Origin: Lycium barbarum
Lineage: Eukaryota > Streptophyta > Magnoliopsida > Solanales > Solanaceae
Length of the DNA stretch: 64,000 nucleotides
Assembly (NCBI RefSeq): GCF_019175385.1
Contig: NC_083343.1
Span: 51,854,457-51,918,456 of the forward strand
Direction: 5' to 3'
The notes below the pieces were generated by a model. That model saw only the letters and a list, made by a program, of their open reading frames with translations, was not told the origin of the DNA and ran no database searches. The first letter of the stretch is position 1. Each line of letters starts with the position of its first letter. Below, piece after piece: positions 10,340 through 22,050 of the stretch. A program made the position numbers and the translations under genes.

Positions 10340-13296
10340 TGTTACGCCCCGTATTTTTATACATTGGAACAACCCGGATGAACTATGATAATTTAAGGCC
10401 AAGATTATTCCGGGATTTGAAGTCGGGACTTTTGATCATTTGATTTTATTTTGAGATATAAGTTATATATGAAATTGATGGCATTGAACACTTAGGAAAA
10501 ATTGGGACCAAAATCTATAATATTGGAATTTAAAATGTTGTATAAGAATGCCATGGTGGCCATGTAAATGGGATTGGACCCACACATTGTGTGGCCAAAT
10601 TTAATTGGTCCAACACATTAAGTGGGCCAAAGTTAATATAGACATTTTGTGGGACTAAATAGATGACTAAGTAGTCATCTTCTCTCATTTTTCAACACTT
10701 ACAAAATATCAAATATTGAGAGCTCCACCTCCCCCCACTGTTTTCGGCCAAGGCAAGAGCAAATCAACCCCCATTTTTAGCTTCTCTAAAATTGATTCCT
10801 TGGTGTAGATCAACTATATTGAAGTCCCTAAGTAGCGTGGAAGAGTTGTTTGAGTCATCCAACCACTAGTTGTGCCCAATTTCAAACCCTAACTATTGAA
10901 GGAAGTGAATAACAAAGGTAAGATTTCATCTTGTTTATGTACTGTGAATCTTGTATGCCTATAGTAGTAGGTTAAAAAGGATGAATATCATGAAATATAG
11001 TGTGTTGGAAGTGAGTTGGGTGTGTGGTGCTTGAGCCGTGTAAATGGGTGTTTGTTGTGTTTTGTTGAAATTATGAATTAATGCCTAGTTAGTTTATTAT
11101 GATCATTGTAGGGTGAAGAACGATTGAGAATCATCCATATATGTACGTTTGTAGTGTTGGACGAAACGGGTCACATTATATGACAATGGACGAATTAATA
11201 TCGCTTAATGTTTTAGTCGTCGTCGTTGTGAATTCTATGTTGGAAATAAACGTTTATTACCTCAAATTGATATTGTGATTGTTGCGGACTGATTTGGGTG
11301 CTATTGTACATTTAATGTGAATTATTTATTGATGAGAATAGCTTTGTTAGAATGTGAATTTTTGGGTACAACTCATGGTTTGGAAATGAGGAGCATGATA
11401 TAGGGGTGTCTCGGGTTGGGGGCTGAATTCGGCTGAATTGGAGAAAAAATTTGGGTTGTTGGGAATGTTGTATGAATTGCTTAGAATGTCTTTAAATATT
11501 GTTAGTATGTGGGCGTATAAGCGTCGATTTTAGCTTGAAGGTAAGCCGTCGAAACAAATAATTGGAAAGTTGTGGGAAGATGTAAAAGAAAGCTATAAAT
11601 GTTGTTTTACCCTTCGAATTGGTTATCGATGTTACTAGGATGGTTATTGTGGTTGTTGTTGTTGATTTTGAGCGAGTTAAATTCTCGGGGTAGCCTATTT
11701 ACAGGGGAAATGCTGCCCGGATTTCTGTATAATTAAGGGCGAAATTGGAATTTAATGCCCAAAAAGTCTTTAGCTAATGCTTGGCATTTTATGGCTTGTT
11801 TGTAGACCTTGGGCAGCCCAAATCATAGGTTGGGCTTAGCTTGAGTTGGATCATATTGGAGAGCGTTTGAGGTATGTAAAGCAACCTTCCTTCTTTTGGC
11901 ATGCCTTAGTTTCACATAGGCTAGATTAGAGCTTTAAGAGAATTTCAAATTCGAGATCCGAGCATGTTATGATCCATATATATATTCTTTGGCACTCTTA
12001 TGTATGTTTTTATGAAATATGAACCACGATGTATTTGAAGTAATCGCTTTCCGAAATTCGCATAAAAAATGTTCACTTTAAGGAATTTTGTAATCTCTGA
12101 ATGCCATATTTTTCGCATAGGAATTTTATAGGAGTTTTCTTGATGTATAATGGGTATGTTTTTCATAGGCGGGCTCAGTTCGGGTCTATACTCGTCCGTA
12201 GGTCCCGCGACGCCCTTTTTGTAAATTCGACAACTTTGAATCAAAAAGTGATAATTATTATTCCGATTTCGAATATGACTATTTTACTTATCCTCCGGAT
12301 TTATAATAATGATTTTATGCATATGATTCCTCACTACTCCGCTCGTGCCTACTATGATATCGTTCGCCGGTTCCCCGGCCGGTTCTGTTGTCGTGCGCTT
12401 TTTGATACATTCCGGTGTTATGCTGTGTTTATGGTTCACTGTGCTCCTCGCTCGAGGGCCGGGTTCCACTTATGTTTGGCGTTATGCTGTGTTTGGCGTT
12501 ATGATGTGTTGTGATGTGTGACGGGGATTCGGAGATTTGAAACTTTCTGGTGTTATGCTGTGTTGTGGCGCCATCGACAGGCGGGCGACCACATTTTCCA
12601 GTGCCCTATGCATAATTTACACTTTGGAAATAAACATTTTGATATGTATTATTTTCTATATATCTTATTCGATTATTATTCAGATTTATTTCTGTACCTT
12701 CTGCTTTGCATACTCAGTACATATTTCGTACTGACCCTCTTCTCCGGGGGCTGCGTTTCATGCCCGCAGGTACAGACGCACAGCCTGGTGATCCACCTGT
12801 TTAGGACACCCTTTCTGCTATTCGGAGTGCTCCTCTCTTTCCGGATCTTATACTTTATGTATATATATTTATTAGTGCATTTGTATATATTCGTTCATGG
12901 GTACGGCGGGGCCCTGTCCCGTCATACGATTCTGTCGGTCTGTTTAGAGGTCTGTGGACATGTTTGTGGGTTAGGGTCTTTCTGTATGGATGTATGTACA
13001 TGTCGTTTGGGCGATCCCATACGCCGAGGCGGCCGGTCCGCATATGTTTATATATTGCTTGGTTAGCCCTATGTGACTTTTGTTGGTATTTTCTGCGTGC
13101 AGGGTATATTGGATAGTCCGTAAAACAAAGGAAACTCTGCCGAAATTTTCTGGAAATTACCTAAATTTGAAATAAAGTCTTGTCGGCTTCCGCCATATAC
13201 TAGAATGAGTTGATAGAATTTGAGATAACATTTGATAGATGGGTTCGGGTGCCCAGATCGGGCACTAGTCACGACCTACGGGGTTGGGTCGTGACA
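10340..13296 (+). repeat. T 5' LTR (2957 bp)
   Basis: It runs from TGTTACGCCCCG to GTGACA. Visible inside are a palindrome GATGACTA-AG-TAGTCATC (10662-10679), an AAAG/GTAAGA donor-like site at 10918, hairpin H1 (12715-12733) and the GCAG at 12766-12769. The cores of H1 and the CAG match the other LTR families although the surrounding sequence does not. Confidence 0.95.
10918..12769 (+). other. candidate LTR intron (T 5' LTR)
   Basis: A consensus-like donor AAAG/GTAAGA at 10918 and an acceptor-like TGCCCGCAG ending at 12769 would bound an 1852-nt intron. The same pair recurs in the other LTR families. Only sequence conservation supports it; no transcript evidence is available. Confidence 0.4.
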
Positions 13297-13300
13297 GAAG

Positions 13301-13312
13301 TGGTATCAGAGC
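13301..13312 (+). other. T primer-binding site
   Basis: TGGTATCAGAGC begins four bases after the LTR end. It is the standard plant site complementary to initiator methionine tRNA and sets the start of minus-strand DNA synthesis. Confidence 0.95.
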
Positions 13313-13353
13313 GGTTTGTCCTCGGAGTGTCCACAGATCGTGTCTAGTAGAGT

Positions 13354-13393
13354 CTTGTTTATCGGTGTGTTGTGCACCACATCTATAAACAGG
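13354..13393 (+). other. T leader hairpin with palindromic loop GTGCAC
   Basis: CTTGTTTAT pairs with ATAAACAGG (9 bp, one G-U). An inner stem GGTGTG/CCACATC closes the 8-nt loop TTGTGCAC, with GTGCAC at 13372-13377. Compared with E1, the stem changes C-G to T-A as a pair and the loop changes while staying a six-base palindrome. This suggests selected base-pairing and a role in RNA dimerisation or packaging. Confidence 0.6.
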
Positions 13394-13503
13394 AGGCTAC
13401 AGGACATTTAGGATGTTGTCTTTTCTTCTGATCTTAGATCGTGCGATAGAACTGTGCTATTAGGATGATTCTGTTTTGATCTGTTGTTGTTTTTCTTTCA
13501 GTG

Positions 13504-14714
13504 ATGCCTCCGAAAAAGGCGACGGCCGCCCAGAAGAAAAAGGGCGTAGTAGGAGAGACCAGCCGGGCTCAGAAGGGTACTCGGACCCTTGCTCAGATGA
13601 TGCGTGATATTACGTCCCGGCCAGCCGACTCTGCTACGTCTTCATCGTCAGAGGACTCTGGAGCAGCTTCACCATTAGCTCCAGGGGCTTCAGCTCCCGC
13701 GTCTCCAGCTCCTCAGCAAGGGGCGGAGGACAGGACACTGAGAGAGGCTGTGCAGTTATTGACCACTCTGGTAGCGGGACAGGCTCGCAGACGCGGGCGG
13801 AGAGATGTGATGATGACGATAGGCGTGACAGCCTGAGGGTTCGAGAGTTTCTATTATGTGGCCCTCCAGAGTTTTACGGGTCTAAGCCCGATGAGGACCC
13901 CCATGACTTTATTCGGGGGATGCGGCGCTCACTAGATTTGGTCAGGGCTTCAGAGACTGAGTCTGTTGAGTTGGCTTCGCATAGACTACGGGATGTTGCT
14001 GCTCACTGGTATGAGTCTTGGGAGCTATCCAGGGGTGAGGGTGCTACCCCAGCTACTTGGGACGAGTTCGTGACTGCTTTCACTCACCACTTTTTGCCCC
14101 CAGAGTTACGGCGGGCGCGGGTTGACCGATTTTTGCATCTGCAGCAGAGGGGTCGGAGCGTCCGTGCGTATAATATGGAGTTTGATTCTTTGGCCCGGTA
14201 TGCACCTTCCATAGTAGCAGATATGGCCGATCGGATGCACAGATACGTGATGGAGTTAGACCGCTATTTGATTGATGGCTGTATGGCGGTGGCATTGCAG
14301 GAAGACATGGATATTGCCCGACTACAGGCTTATGCCCTGGGTATGGAGGACCGACATAGAGCTGATTATTCTAGCAGAGATCGGGACAGGAGGCCGCCCA
14401 AGAGGGCCAGATTCGCAGGTTATTCTGGAGATTCTCGAGGCGGACAGCCTCAGCAGCAGCAGTCAGGCAGACATCCTCCTCCGTCAGGCCGGGGTACACA
14501 GCCAGCCGGTAGGAGATTTGACAGTGCAGGACAGTCTGGGTCCGGTCAGAGCTCCAGAGCATCAGGGTCACAGATAGCTAGAGGTCCCAGCCAGTCCAGA
14601 CCACCCAGGCCCCGTTGTTCCCATTGCGGGAAATAGCACCCGGGAGAGTGTTATCGACTTACTGGAGCCTGTTTTTCATGCGGTGGTCAGGGCCATCTTA
14701 TGTGAGATTGTCCG
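13504..14714 (+). pseudogene. gag: T gag, broken
   Basis: Gag would form the virus-like particle. The start ATG at 13504 is the first good start after the leader and opens with the basic MPPKKATAAQKKK. A Ser/Ala/Pro-rich linker follows. The capsid core appears in the next frame (13920-14636): HWYESWELSRGE, TWDEFVTAFTHHFLP and a run ending YAPSIVADMADR. The C-terminus is Arg/Gln/Ser-rich and holds two zinc-knuckle-like motifs (CSHCGK; CFSCGGQGH). Damage: a one-base frame change near 13800, TAG at 14634 inside the first knuckle and TGA at 14703 inside the second. Confidence 0.92.
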
Positions 14715-16764
14715 TTGGCGAGTGGTTCTGGTAGTGTGGCTCAGCCGACGGGGTCAGCCGCTGGTTCATCATCTGCTCCATCAGTTGCACGCCCTGCGGG
14801 GCGAGGTATGCCTGCACCGGCGGGACGCGGTCGAGGTCGTCGCAGTGCTTCAGGTTCTAGCGGTCCTTCGAACCGCATTTATGCCTTAGCCAGCAGACAG
14901 GACCAGGAGGCTTCGCCTAATGTCGTCATAGGTATATTACTAGTTTTCTCTCGTGATGTGTATGCATTGATTGATCCTGGTTCTACATTATCATTTATAT
15001 CTCCACTCGTTGCTGATACAATTGGGATAGAATCCGAACCGATAGAGCCTTTTGAGGTAGCTACACCAGTAGGGGATTCTGTTATATCCAGTCAGATTTA
15101 TAGAGATTGTTCCGTGATTATCTGTGGCCGCTGCACTAAGGCGGATTTGGTGGAGTTAGATATGATCGAGTTTGACGTGATTATGGGTATGGATTGGCTA
15201 GCTTCTTGCTATGCTAATGTTGATTGTCAAAAGAAGATAGTCCGATTCCAATTCCCAGGGGAGCCAGTTATAGAGTGGGCAGGTAATACAGTATCGCCGA
15301 GGGGTAAGTTTATTTCATACCTCAAGGTTGAGAAAATGATCAGAAAGGGGTATATTTATCATCTGGTCCGTGTTCATGATTTAGAGGCAGAAGCACCGAC
15401 TCTTCAGTCAGTCCCAGTGGTTAATGAATTTGTAGATGTATTCCCAGATGAGCTTCCAGGTCTTCCTCCCGAACTGGAGATAGAGTTTGCTATTGATCTG
15501 TTGCCAGACACTCAGCCTATTTCTATTCCTCCGTACAGAATGGCACCTGCAGAATTGAAAGAATTGAAAGAGCAGCTGAGAGATTTATTGGAGAAGGGTT
15601 TCATTCGGCTAGTGCGTCACCCTGGGGAGCTCCGATATTATTTGTGAGGAAGAAAGACGGCTCGCTGCGGATGTGCATTGATTATCGGCAGTTGAATAAG
15701 GTAACCATCAAGAATAAATATCCCCTCCCCAGGATTGATGATTTGTTTGATCAGCTACAGGGTGCCAGGTACTTCTCGAAGATAGACCTGCGATCGGGTT
15801 ACCATTAGTTACGGGTACGAGAGGCTGATATTCCCAAGATAGCATTCAGGACCCGATATGGGCACTATGAGTTCAGAGTTATGTCTTTTGGCCTGACAAA
15901 TGCCCCAGCACTATTTATGGACCTGATGAATCGGGTATTCAGACCGTTCTTGGATATGTTTGTGATCGTATTTATTGATGATATTCTGGTTTATTCTCGG
16001 TCAGAGGCAGAGCATGCGGACCATTTGAGGACGGTACTTGGCACACTTCGGCACCAAGAATTATATGCTAAATTTTCTAAGTGTGAATTCTGGTTATCTT
16101 CAGTGGCATTTCTGGGACATATTATTGGGGCTGATGGCGTCCGGGTGGATACCCAGAAGATCGAGGCCGTAAAGAATTGGCCTAGACCTACGACGCCGAC
16201 AGAGGTACGTAGCTTTCTGGGATTGGCTGGTTATTATTGGAGATTCGTGGAGAAGTTTGCTTCCATTTCAGCGCCTTTGACAAGGCTGACTCAGAAGGGA
16301 GCTACGTTTCAGTGGTTAGATGCTTGCGAGCGTAGCTTCCAGTTGCTGAAAGAGAAGTTGACTACGGCTCCAGTCCTGACTCTTCTGGAGGGTCCAGATG
16401 GGTATGTGATTTATTGTGATGCCTCTAGTATTGGTTTGGGATGTGTGTTGATGCAGCACGGCAGGGTGATAGCTTATGCTTCCCGGCAGCTCAGAAAATA
16501 TGAAAAGAATTATCCTACTCACGATTTGGAGCTGGCCGCGGTCATTCATGCTTTGAAGATGTAGAGACATTATTTATATGGGGTTCACGTTGACATTTAT
16601 ACAGATCATAAGAGCCTTCAGTACATCTTTAGGCAAAAGGAGCTGAACTTGCGGCAGCGGAGGTGGCTAGAGTTGCTAAAAGATTATGATGTTGACATTC
16701 TCTACCATCCTGGGAAAGCTAATGTTGTGGCGGATGCACTGAGCCGCAAGTCTATGGGCAGCCT
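14715..16764 (+). pseudogene. pol: T protease, reverse transcriptase and RNase H, broken
   Basis: The protease is read at 14715-15647; YALIDPGSTLSFIS (about 14960-15000) carries the catalytic Asp and DVIMGMDWLASC follows. RT starts at about 15535 ([17 protein letters not shown]), changes frame at about 15610-15625, then shows [27 protein letters not shown] and the catalytic [10 protein letters not shown] (about 15970-15998). RNase H shows [38 protein letters not shown] and VVADALSRK. Stops: 15806-15808 and 16562-16564. The layout is that of Tekay/Del chromoviruses. Confidence 0.94.
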
Positions 16765-18361
16765 AGCAGACGTGCCATCAGAGAGTAAAGAAATGGTTCG
16801 CGATATTCATCAGTTGGCTAGTCTTGGAGTTCGCTTGGCTGATTCTAGAGATGTTGGGGTTTCTATTCGAGGTATTGCTGAGTCCTCTATTACAGAAGAT
16901 ATTAAGCGGCATCAGTATGAGGATCCTATTCTGGCACAGTACAGAGACGCAGCGCTGGCACAGGAGAAGACTCCGTTTGAGATTTCACCTAATGGAGTGT
17001 TATTTCACAGAGGCAGATTGTGTGTACCTGATGTTGCAGCGTTGCGGCGACAGGTTATGGGCGAGGCACATTACGCCCGATATTCTGTTCACCCAGGGTC
17101 GATGAAGATGTACCATGATATCAAATGCCTATATTGGTAGGACGGTATGAAAAGAGATATAGCAGAGTTCGTTGCTCAGTGTCCAAATTGCCAGCAGGTT
17201 AAGATTGAGCACCAGAAGCCCGATGGGCTATTGCAGGAGATGGAGATACCGACGTGGAAGTGGGAGATCATTAATATGGACTTTATTACAGGTTTACCTC
17301 GCACTCCACGGAGGTACGACTCCATTTGGGTTATCGTTGATCGGCTGACAAAATCAGCTCACTTTCTTCCAGTCCGGACTACATACTCAGCTGAAGATTA
17401 TGCCAGGCTATATATTAAGGAGATTGTGAGACTGCATGGAGTTCCTGTGTCTGTTATTTCCGATTGAGGTGCCCAGTTTGCAGCTAAGTTCTGGAGATCA
17501 TTCCAGGAGGGATTGGGGACCCAGGTGAGTCTGAGTACAGCATTTCATCCCCAGTCCGATGGTCAAGCAGAGCGCACTATTCAGACATTGGAAGATATGT
17601 TGCGTGCCTGTGTTATTGATTTCAGGGGTAGCTGGGATGACCATTTTCCGCTTGTTGAATTCGCTTATAATAACAGCTACCACTCCAGTATTCAGATGGC
17701 ACCATATGAGGCCTTGTACGACAGGAAATGTAGATCACCGATCGGTTGGTTTGATGTTGGGGAGACTGAGTTCATTGGCCCAGATGTGGTCCAGCAGGCC
17801 GTGCATAAGGTGAAACTTGTTCGAGAAAGATTGTTGGCAGCCTAGAGCCGACAGAAATCTTATGCCGATAAGCGACGTCGACCGTTAGAGTTTCAGATTG
17901 GCGATTGGGTGTTCCTGAAAGTGTCACCGATGAAAGGTGTTATGCGATTTGGCAAGAAAGGAAAGCTCAGTCCGAGATATATTGGGCCCTATCTGATTAT
18001 TCACAAAATAGGCAAGGTGGCCTACGAATTGGAATTGCCAGCTGACTTGGGAGCGGTACACCCGGTATTTCATGTTTCTATGCTTCGTAAGTGTATTGGT
18101 GACCCTTCCAGAATCTTTCCTGCAGTTGATATGCAGGTCACAGAGGAGTTATCTTATGAAGAGCAGCCTATAGCCATATTGGATCGTCAGGTAAGAAAGT
18201 TGCGGAATAAGGATGTGGCTTCTGTTAAAGTGCTGTGGCGGAATAATAACCGCGAGGAAATGACCTGGGAGGCTGAGGAGCAGATGAAGAAAAAGTATCC
18301 TCGCCTATTTCCAGTACCTTCAGGTAATCTAATTTCTATGTTTGACTATATTTATTTGTGA
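16765..18361 (+). pseudogene. pol: T integrase with C-terminal chromodomain, broken
   Basis: The zinc-binding N-terminus has its His pair near 17068-17095 and the Cys pair in CPNCQQ (about 17177). The catalytic core shows the first Asp in NMDFITGLP (about 17275), the second in ISD (17459-17466, just before a stop) and the Glu in DGQAERTIQTLED (about 17550). The GKLSPRYIGPY block (about 17965) precedes a chromodomain (AILDRQVRKLRNK...VKVLWRNN...MTWEAEEQM, about 18170-18300). The chromodomain is thought to direct insertion to heterochromatin. Stops: 17138-17140, 17465-17467, 17843-17845. Confidence 0.94.
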
Positions 18362-18429
18362 ATCATTCGTATATGATGGCTATAAAAGAAACTCCCCCGA
18401 ATTTGAGTAAGATCCGTAGCATTAATCCA

Positions 18430-18464
18430 ACATTCGAGGACGAATGTTCTTAAGGGGGGGAGGA
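18430..18464 (+). other. T conserved 3' motif and polypurine tract
   Basis: CATTCGAGGACGAATG (18431-18446) is followed by TTAAGGGGGGGAGGA ending at 18464, one base before the LTR. The tract primes plus-strand DNA synthesis. CATTCG...CGAATG is itself an inverted repeat found at the same place in E1 and C, and in altered form in B. Confidence 0.92.
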
Positions 18465-21400
18465 TGTTACGCCCCGTATTTTTATACATTGGAACAACCC
18501 GGATGAACTATGATAATTTAAGGCCAAGATTATTCCGGGATTTGAAGTCGGGACTTTTGATCATTTGATTTTATTTTGAGATATAATTTATATATGAAAT
18601 TGATGGTATTGAACACTTAGGAAAAATTAGGACCAAAATCTATAATATTGGAATTTAAAATGTTGTATAAGAATGCCATGGTGGCCATGTAAATGGGATT
18701 GGACCTACACATTGTGTGGCCAAATTTAATTGGTCCAACACATTAAGTGGGCCAAAGTTAATATAGACATTTTGTGGGACTAAATAGATGACTAAGTAGT
18801 CATCTTCTCTCATTTTTCAACACTTACAAAATATCAAATATTGAGAGCTCCACCTCCCCCCACTGTTTTCGGCCAAGGAAAGAGCAAATCAACCCCCATT
18901 TTTAGCTTCTCTAAAATTGATTCCTTGGTGTAGATCAACTATATTGAAGTCCCTAAGTAGCGTGGAAGAGTTGTTTGAGTCATCCAACCACTAGTTGTGC
19001 CCAATTTCAAACCCTAACTATTGAAGGAAGTGAATAACAAAGGTAAGATTTCATCTTGTTTATGTACTGTGAATCTTGTATGCCTATAGTAGTAGGTTAA
19101 AAAGGATGAATATCATGAAATATAGTGTGTTGGAAGTGAGTTGGGTGTGTGGTGCTTGAGCCGTGTAAATGGGTGTTTGTTGTGTTGTGTTGAAATTATG
19201 AATTAATGCCTAGTTAGTTTATTATGATCATTGTAGGGTGAAGAACGATTGAGAATGATCCATATATGTACGTTTGTAGTGTTGGACGAAACGGGTCACA
19301 TTATATGACAATGGACGAATTAATATCGCTTAATGTTTTAGTCGTCGTCGTTGTGAATTCTATGTTGGAAATAAACGTTTATTAACTCAAATTGATATTG
19401 TGATTGTTGCGGACTGATTTGGGTGCTATTGTACATTTAATGTGAATTATTTATTGATGAGAATAGCTTTGTTAGAATGTGAATTTTTGGGTACAACTCA
19501 TGGTTTGGAAATGAGGAGCATGATATAGGGGTGTCTCGGGTTGGGGGCTGAATTCGGCTGAATTGGAGAACAAATTTGGGTTGTTGGGAATGTTGTATGA
19601 ATTGCTTAGAATGTCTTTAAATATTGTTAGTATGTGGGCGTATAAGCGTCGATTTTGGCTTGAAGGTAAGCCGTCGAAACAAATAATTGGAAAGTTGTGG
19701 GAAGATGTAAAAGAAAGCTATAAATGTTGTTTTGCCCTTCGAATTGGTTATCGATGTTACTAGGATGGTTATTGTGGTTGTTGTTGTTGATTTTGAGCGA
19801 GTTAAATTCTCGGGGTAGCCTATTTACAGGGGAAATGCTGCCCGGATTTCTGTAGAATTAAGGGCGAAATTGGAATTTAATGCCCAAAAAGTCTTTAGCT
19901 AATGTTTGGCATTTTATGGCTTGTTTGTAGACCTTGGGCAGCCCGAATCATAGGTTGGGCTTAGCTTGAGTTGGATCATATTGGAGAGCGTTTGAGGTAT
20001 GTAAAGCAACCTTCCTTCTTTTGGCATGCCTTAGTTTCACATAGGCTAGATTAGAGCTTTAAGGGAATTCCAAATTCGAGATCCGAGCATGTTATGATCC
20101 ATATATATATTCTTTGGCACTCTTATGTATGTTTTTATGAAATATGAACCACGATGTATTTGAAGTAATCGCTTTCCGAAATTCGCATAGAAAATGTTCA
20201 CTTTAAGGAATTTTGTAATCTCTGAATGCCATATTTTTCGCATAGAGGCTCGGATCGCTCCAATAATTTTTATAGGAGTTTGCTTGATGTATAATGGGTA
20301 TGTTTTTCATAGGCGGGCTCAGTTCGGGTCTATACTCGTCCGTGGGTCCCGCGACGCCCTTTTTGTAAATTCGACAACTTTGAATCAAAAAGTGATAATT
20401 ATTATTCCGATTTCGAATATGACTATTTTACTTATCCTCCGGATTTATAATAATGATTTTATGCATATGATTCCTCACTACTCCGCTCGTGCCTACTATG
20501 ATATCGTTCGCCGGTTCCCGGGCCGGTTCTGTTGTCGTGCGCTTTTTGATACATTCCGGTGTTATGCTGTGTTTATGGTTCACTGTGCTCCTCGCTCGAG
20601 GGCCGGGTTCCACTTATGTTTTGCGTTATGCTGTGTTTGGCATTATGCTGTGTTGTGATGTGTGACGGGGATTCGGAGATTTGAAACTTTCTGGTGTTAT
20701 GCCGTGTTGTGGCGCCATCGACAGGCGGGCGACCACATTTTCCAGTGCCCTATGCATAATTTATACTTTGGAAATAAACATTTTGATATGTATTATTTTC
20801 TATATATCTGATTCGATTATTATTCAGATTTATTTCTGTACCTTCTGCTTTGCATACTCAGTACATATTTCGTACTGAGCCCCTTCTCCGGGGGCTGCGT
20901 TTCATGCCCGCAGGTACAGACGCATAGCCTGGTGATCCACTTGTTTAGGACACCCTTTCTGCTATTCGGAGTGCTCCTCTCTTTCCGGAGCTTATACTTT
21001 TGGTATAAATATTTATTAGTGCATTTGTATATATTCGTTCATGGGTACGGCGGGGCCCTGTCCCGTCATACGATTCTATCGGTCTGTTTAGAGGTCTGTG
21101 GACATGTTTGTGGGTTAGGGTCTTTCTGTATGGATGTATGTACATGTCGTTTGGGCGATCCCATACGCCGAGGCGGCCGGTCCGCATATGTTGTTTGGGC
21201 GATCCTATACGCCGAGGCGGCCGGTCCGCATATGTTTATATATTGCTTGGTTAGCCCTGTGTGGCTTTTGTTGGTATTTTCTGCGTGCAAGGTATATTGG
21301 ATAGTCCGTAAAACAAAGGAAACTCTGCCGAAATTTTCTAGAAATTACCTAAATTTGAAATAAAGTCTTGTCGGCTTCCGCCATATACTAGAATGAGTTG

Positions 21401-21484
21401 ATAGAATTTGAGATAATATTTGATAGATGGGTTCGGGTGCCCAGATCGGGCACTAGTCTCGGCCTACTGGGTTGGGTCGTGACA
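18465..21484 (+). repeat. T 3' LTR (3020 bp)
   Basis: It matches the 5' LTR throughout but carries two length differences. One is an extra short segment near 20246-20270. The other is a 44-bp tandem duplication at 21149-21236. H1 is at 20859-20877, and H2 is perfect as AGCCCC/GGGGCT (20878-20896). The donor-like site is near 19043 and the GCAG ends at 20913. Confidence 0.95.
21149..21236 (+). repeat. 44-bp tandem duplication in T 3' LTR
   Basis: The unit starting GTTTGGGCGATCC is present twice here with about one difference, and only once in the 5' LTR (about 12999-13042). It therefore arose in this copy after or during insertion. Confidence 0.9.
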
Positions 21485-22013
21485 ACTTGTATCCCTTATT
21501 AATACACAAAATCTGACCCGTCAAGGATGTACGGACCAACATACGGTCCGTACATTTTATACGGGCCGTATATCTGGCGGTATGTTTGTTCCAGTGATGT
21601 TTACTCATCTTTGAAAAATATACGGCCTAACATACGGCCAGTATAATTTATACGGCCAGTATGTTGGGCCGTATGCCCAGCTGTTTCGGTTTCGTTCTGG
21701 TCGATTCGTTTGATCTCCAATCCTTATGGAACCTTCTTAACACTTGTTTATCACTTCACTAACAATCTAAGGGACGTTATCACTCTTCTCCAAGACATCA
21801 TTATGCCATCGCTAACTTGCCGCTCATAATTCTTGCCCGACACGCAACATATCCCTTGCTTGCCTTGACAACCCTCTTCCCTTACGTCAAATGTCTTTGA
21901 ATCTCGATTAGGATCGCCAAATGCTGTTTCTCACTTATCAAAACATTTTATACGTTATGCCCTTCGGTTGCCTATTCACTGTACGTTAACAGGGAATTTT
22001 CCAAGGTGTAACA
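21485..22013 (-). repeat. B left LTR, second part (with ACTTG duplication 21485-21489)
   Basis: After the duplicated ACTTG, the sequence continues as the sister LTR does from about 31558. It ends CCAAGGTGTAACA, the reverse of the LTR start TGTTACACCTTGG. It contains a cluster of TACGG/CCGTA palindromic elements (21528-21690). Confidence 0.93.
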
Positions 22014-22050
22014 TTCTTCCCCCCTTGGGAACATTTGTCCTTGAATGTTA
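22014..22050 (-). other. B polypurine tract (minus strand)
   Basis: On the minus strand CATTCAAGGACAAATG and then CCAAGGGGGGAAGAA run directly into the LTR start. This is the same 3' signature as T, E1 and C with two base changes in the inverted repeat. Confidence 0.85.

Larger units (their letters stand above)
10340..21484 (+). mobile_element. T: structurally complete Tekay/Del-like chromovirus (11.1 kb)
   Basis: Order: 5' LTR, primer site, leader hairpin, gag, protease, RT, RNase H, integrase, chromodomain, polypurine tract, 3' LTR, flanked by perfect ACTTG repeats. By eye the LTRs differ by roughly forty substitutions plus two larger indels over about 2.95 kb, so the insertion is fairly young. 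The coding region carries two frameshifts and seven stops. It lies in the left LTR of B. Confidence 0.95.

Noticed and set aside
12101..13066. Several open frames in the T LTRs (also 20194-21363) with Tyr/Phe-rich translations
   Set aside because: They repeat identically in both LTRs, overlap regulatory and repeat sequence and have no protein homology by inspection.
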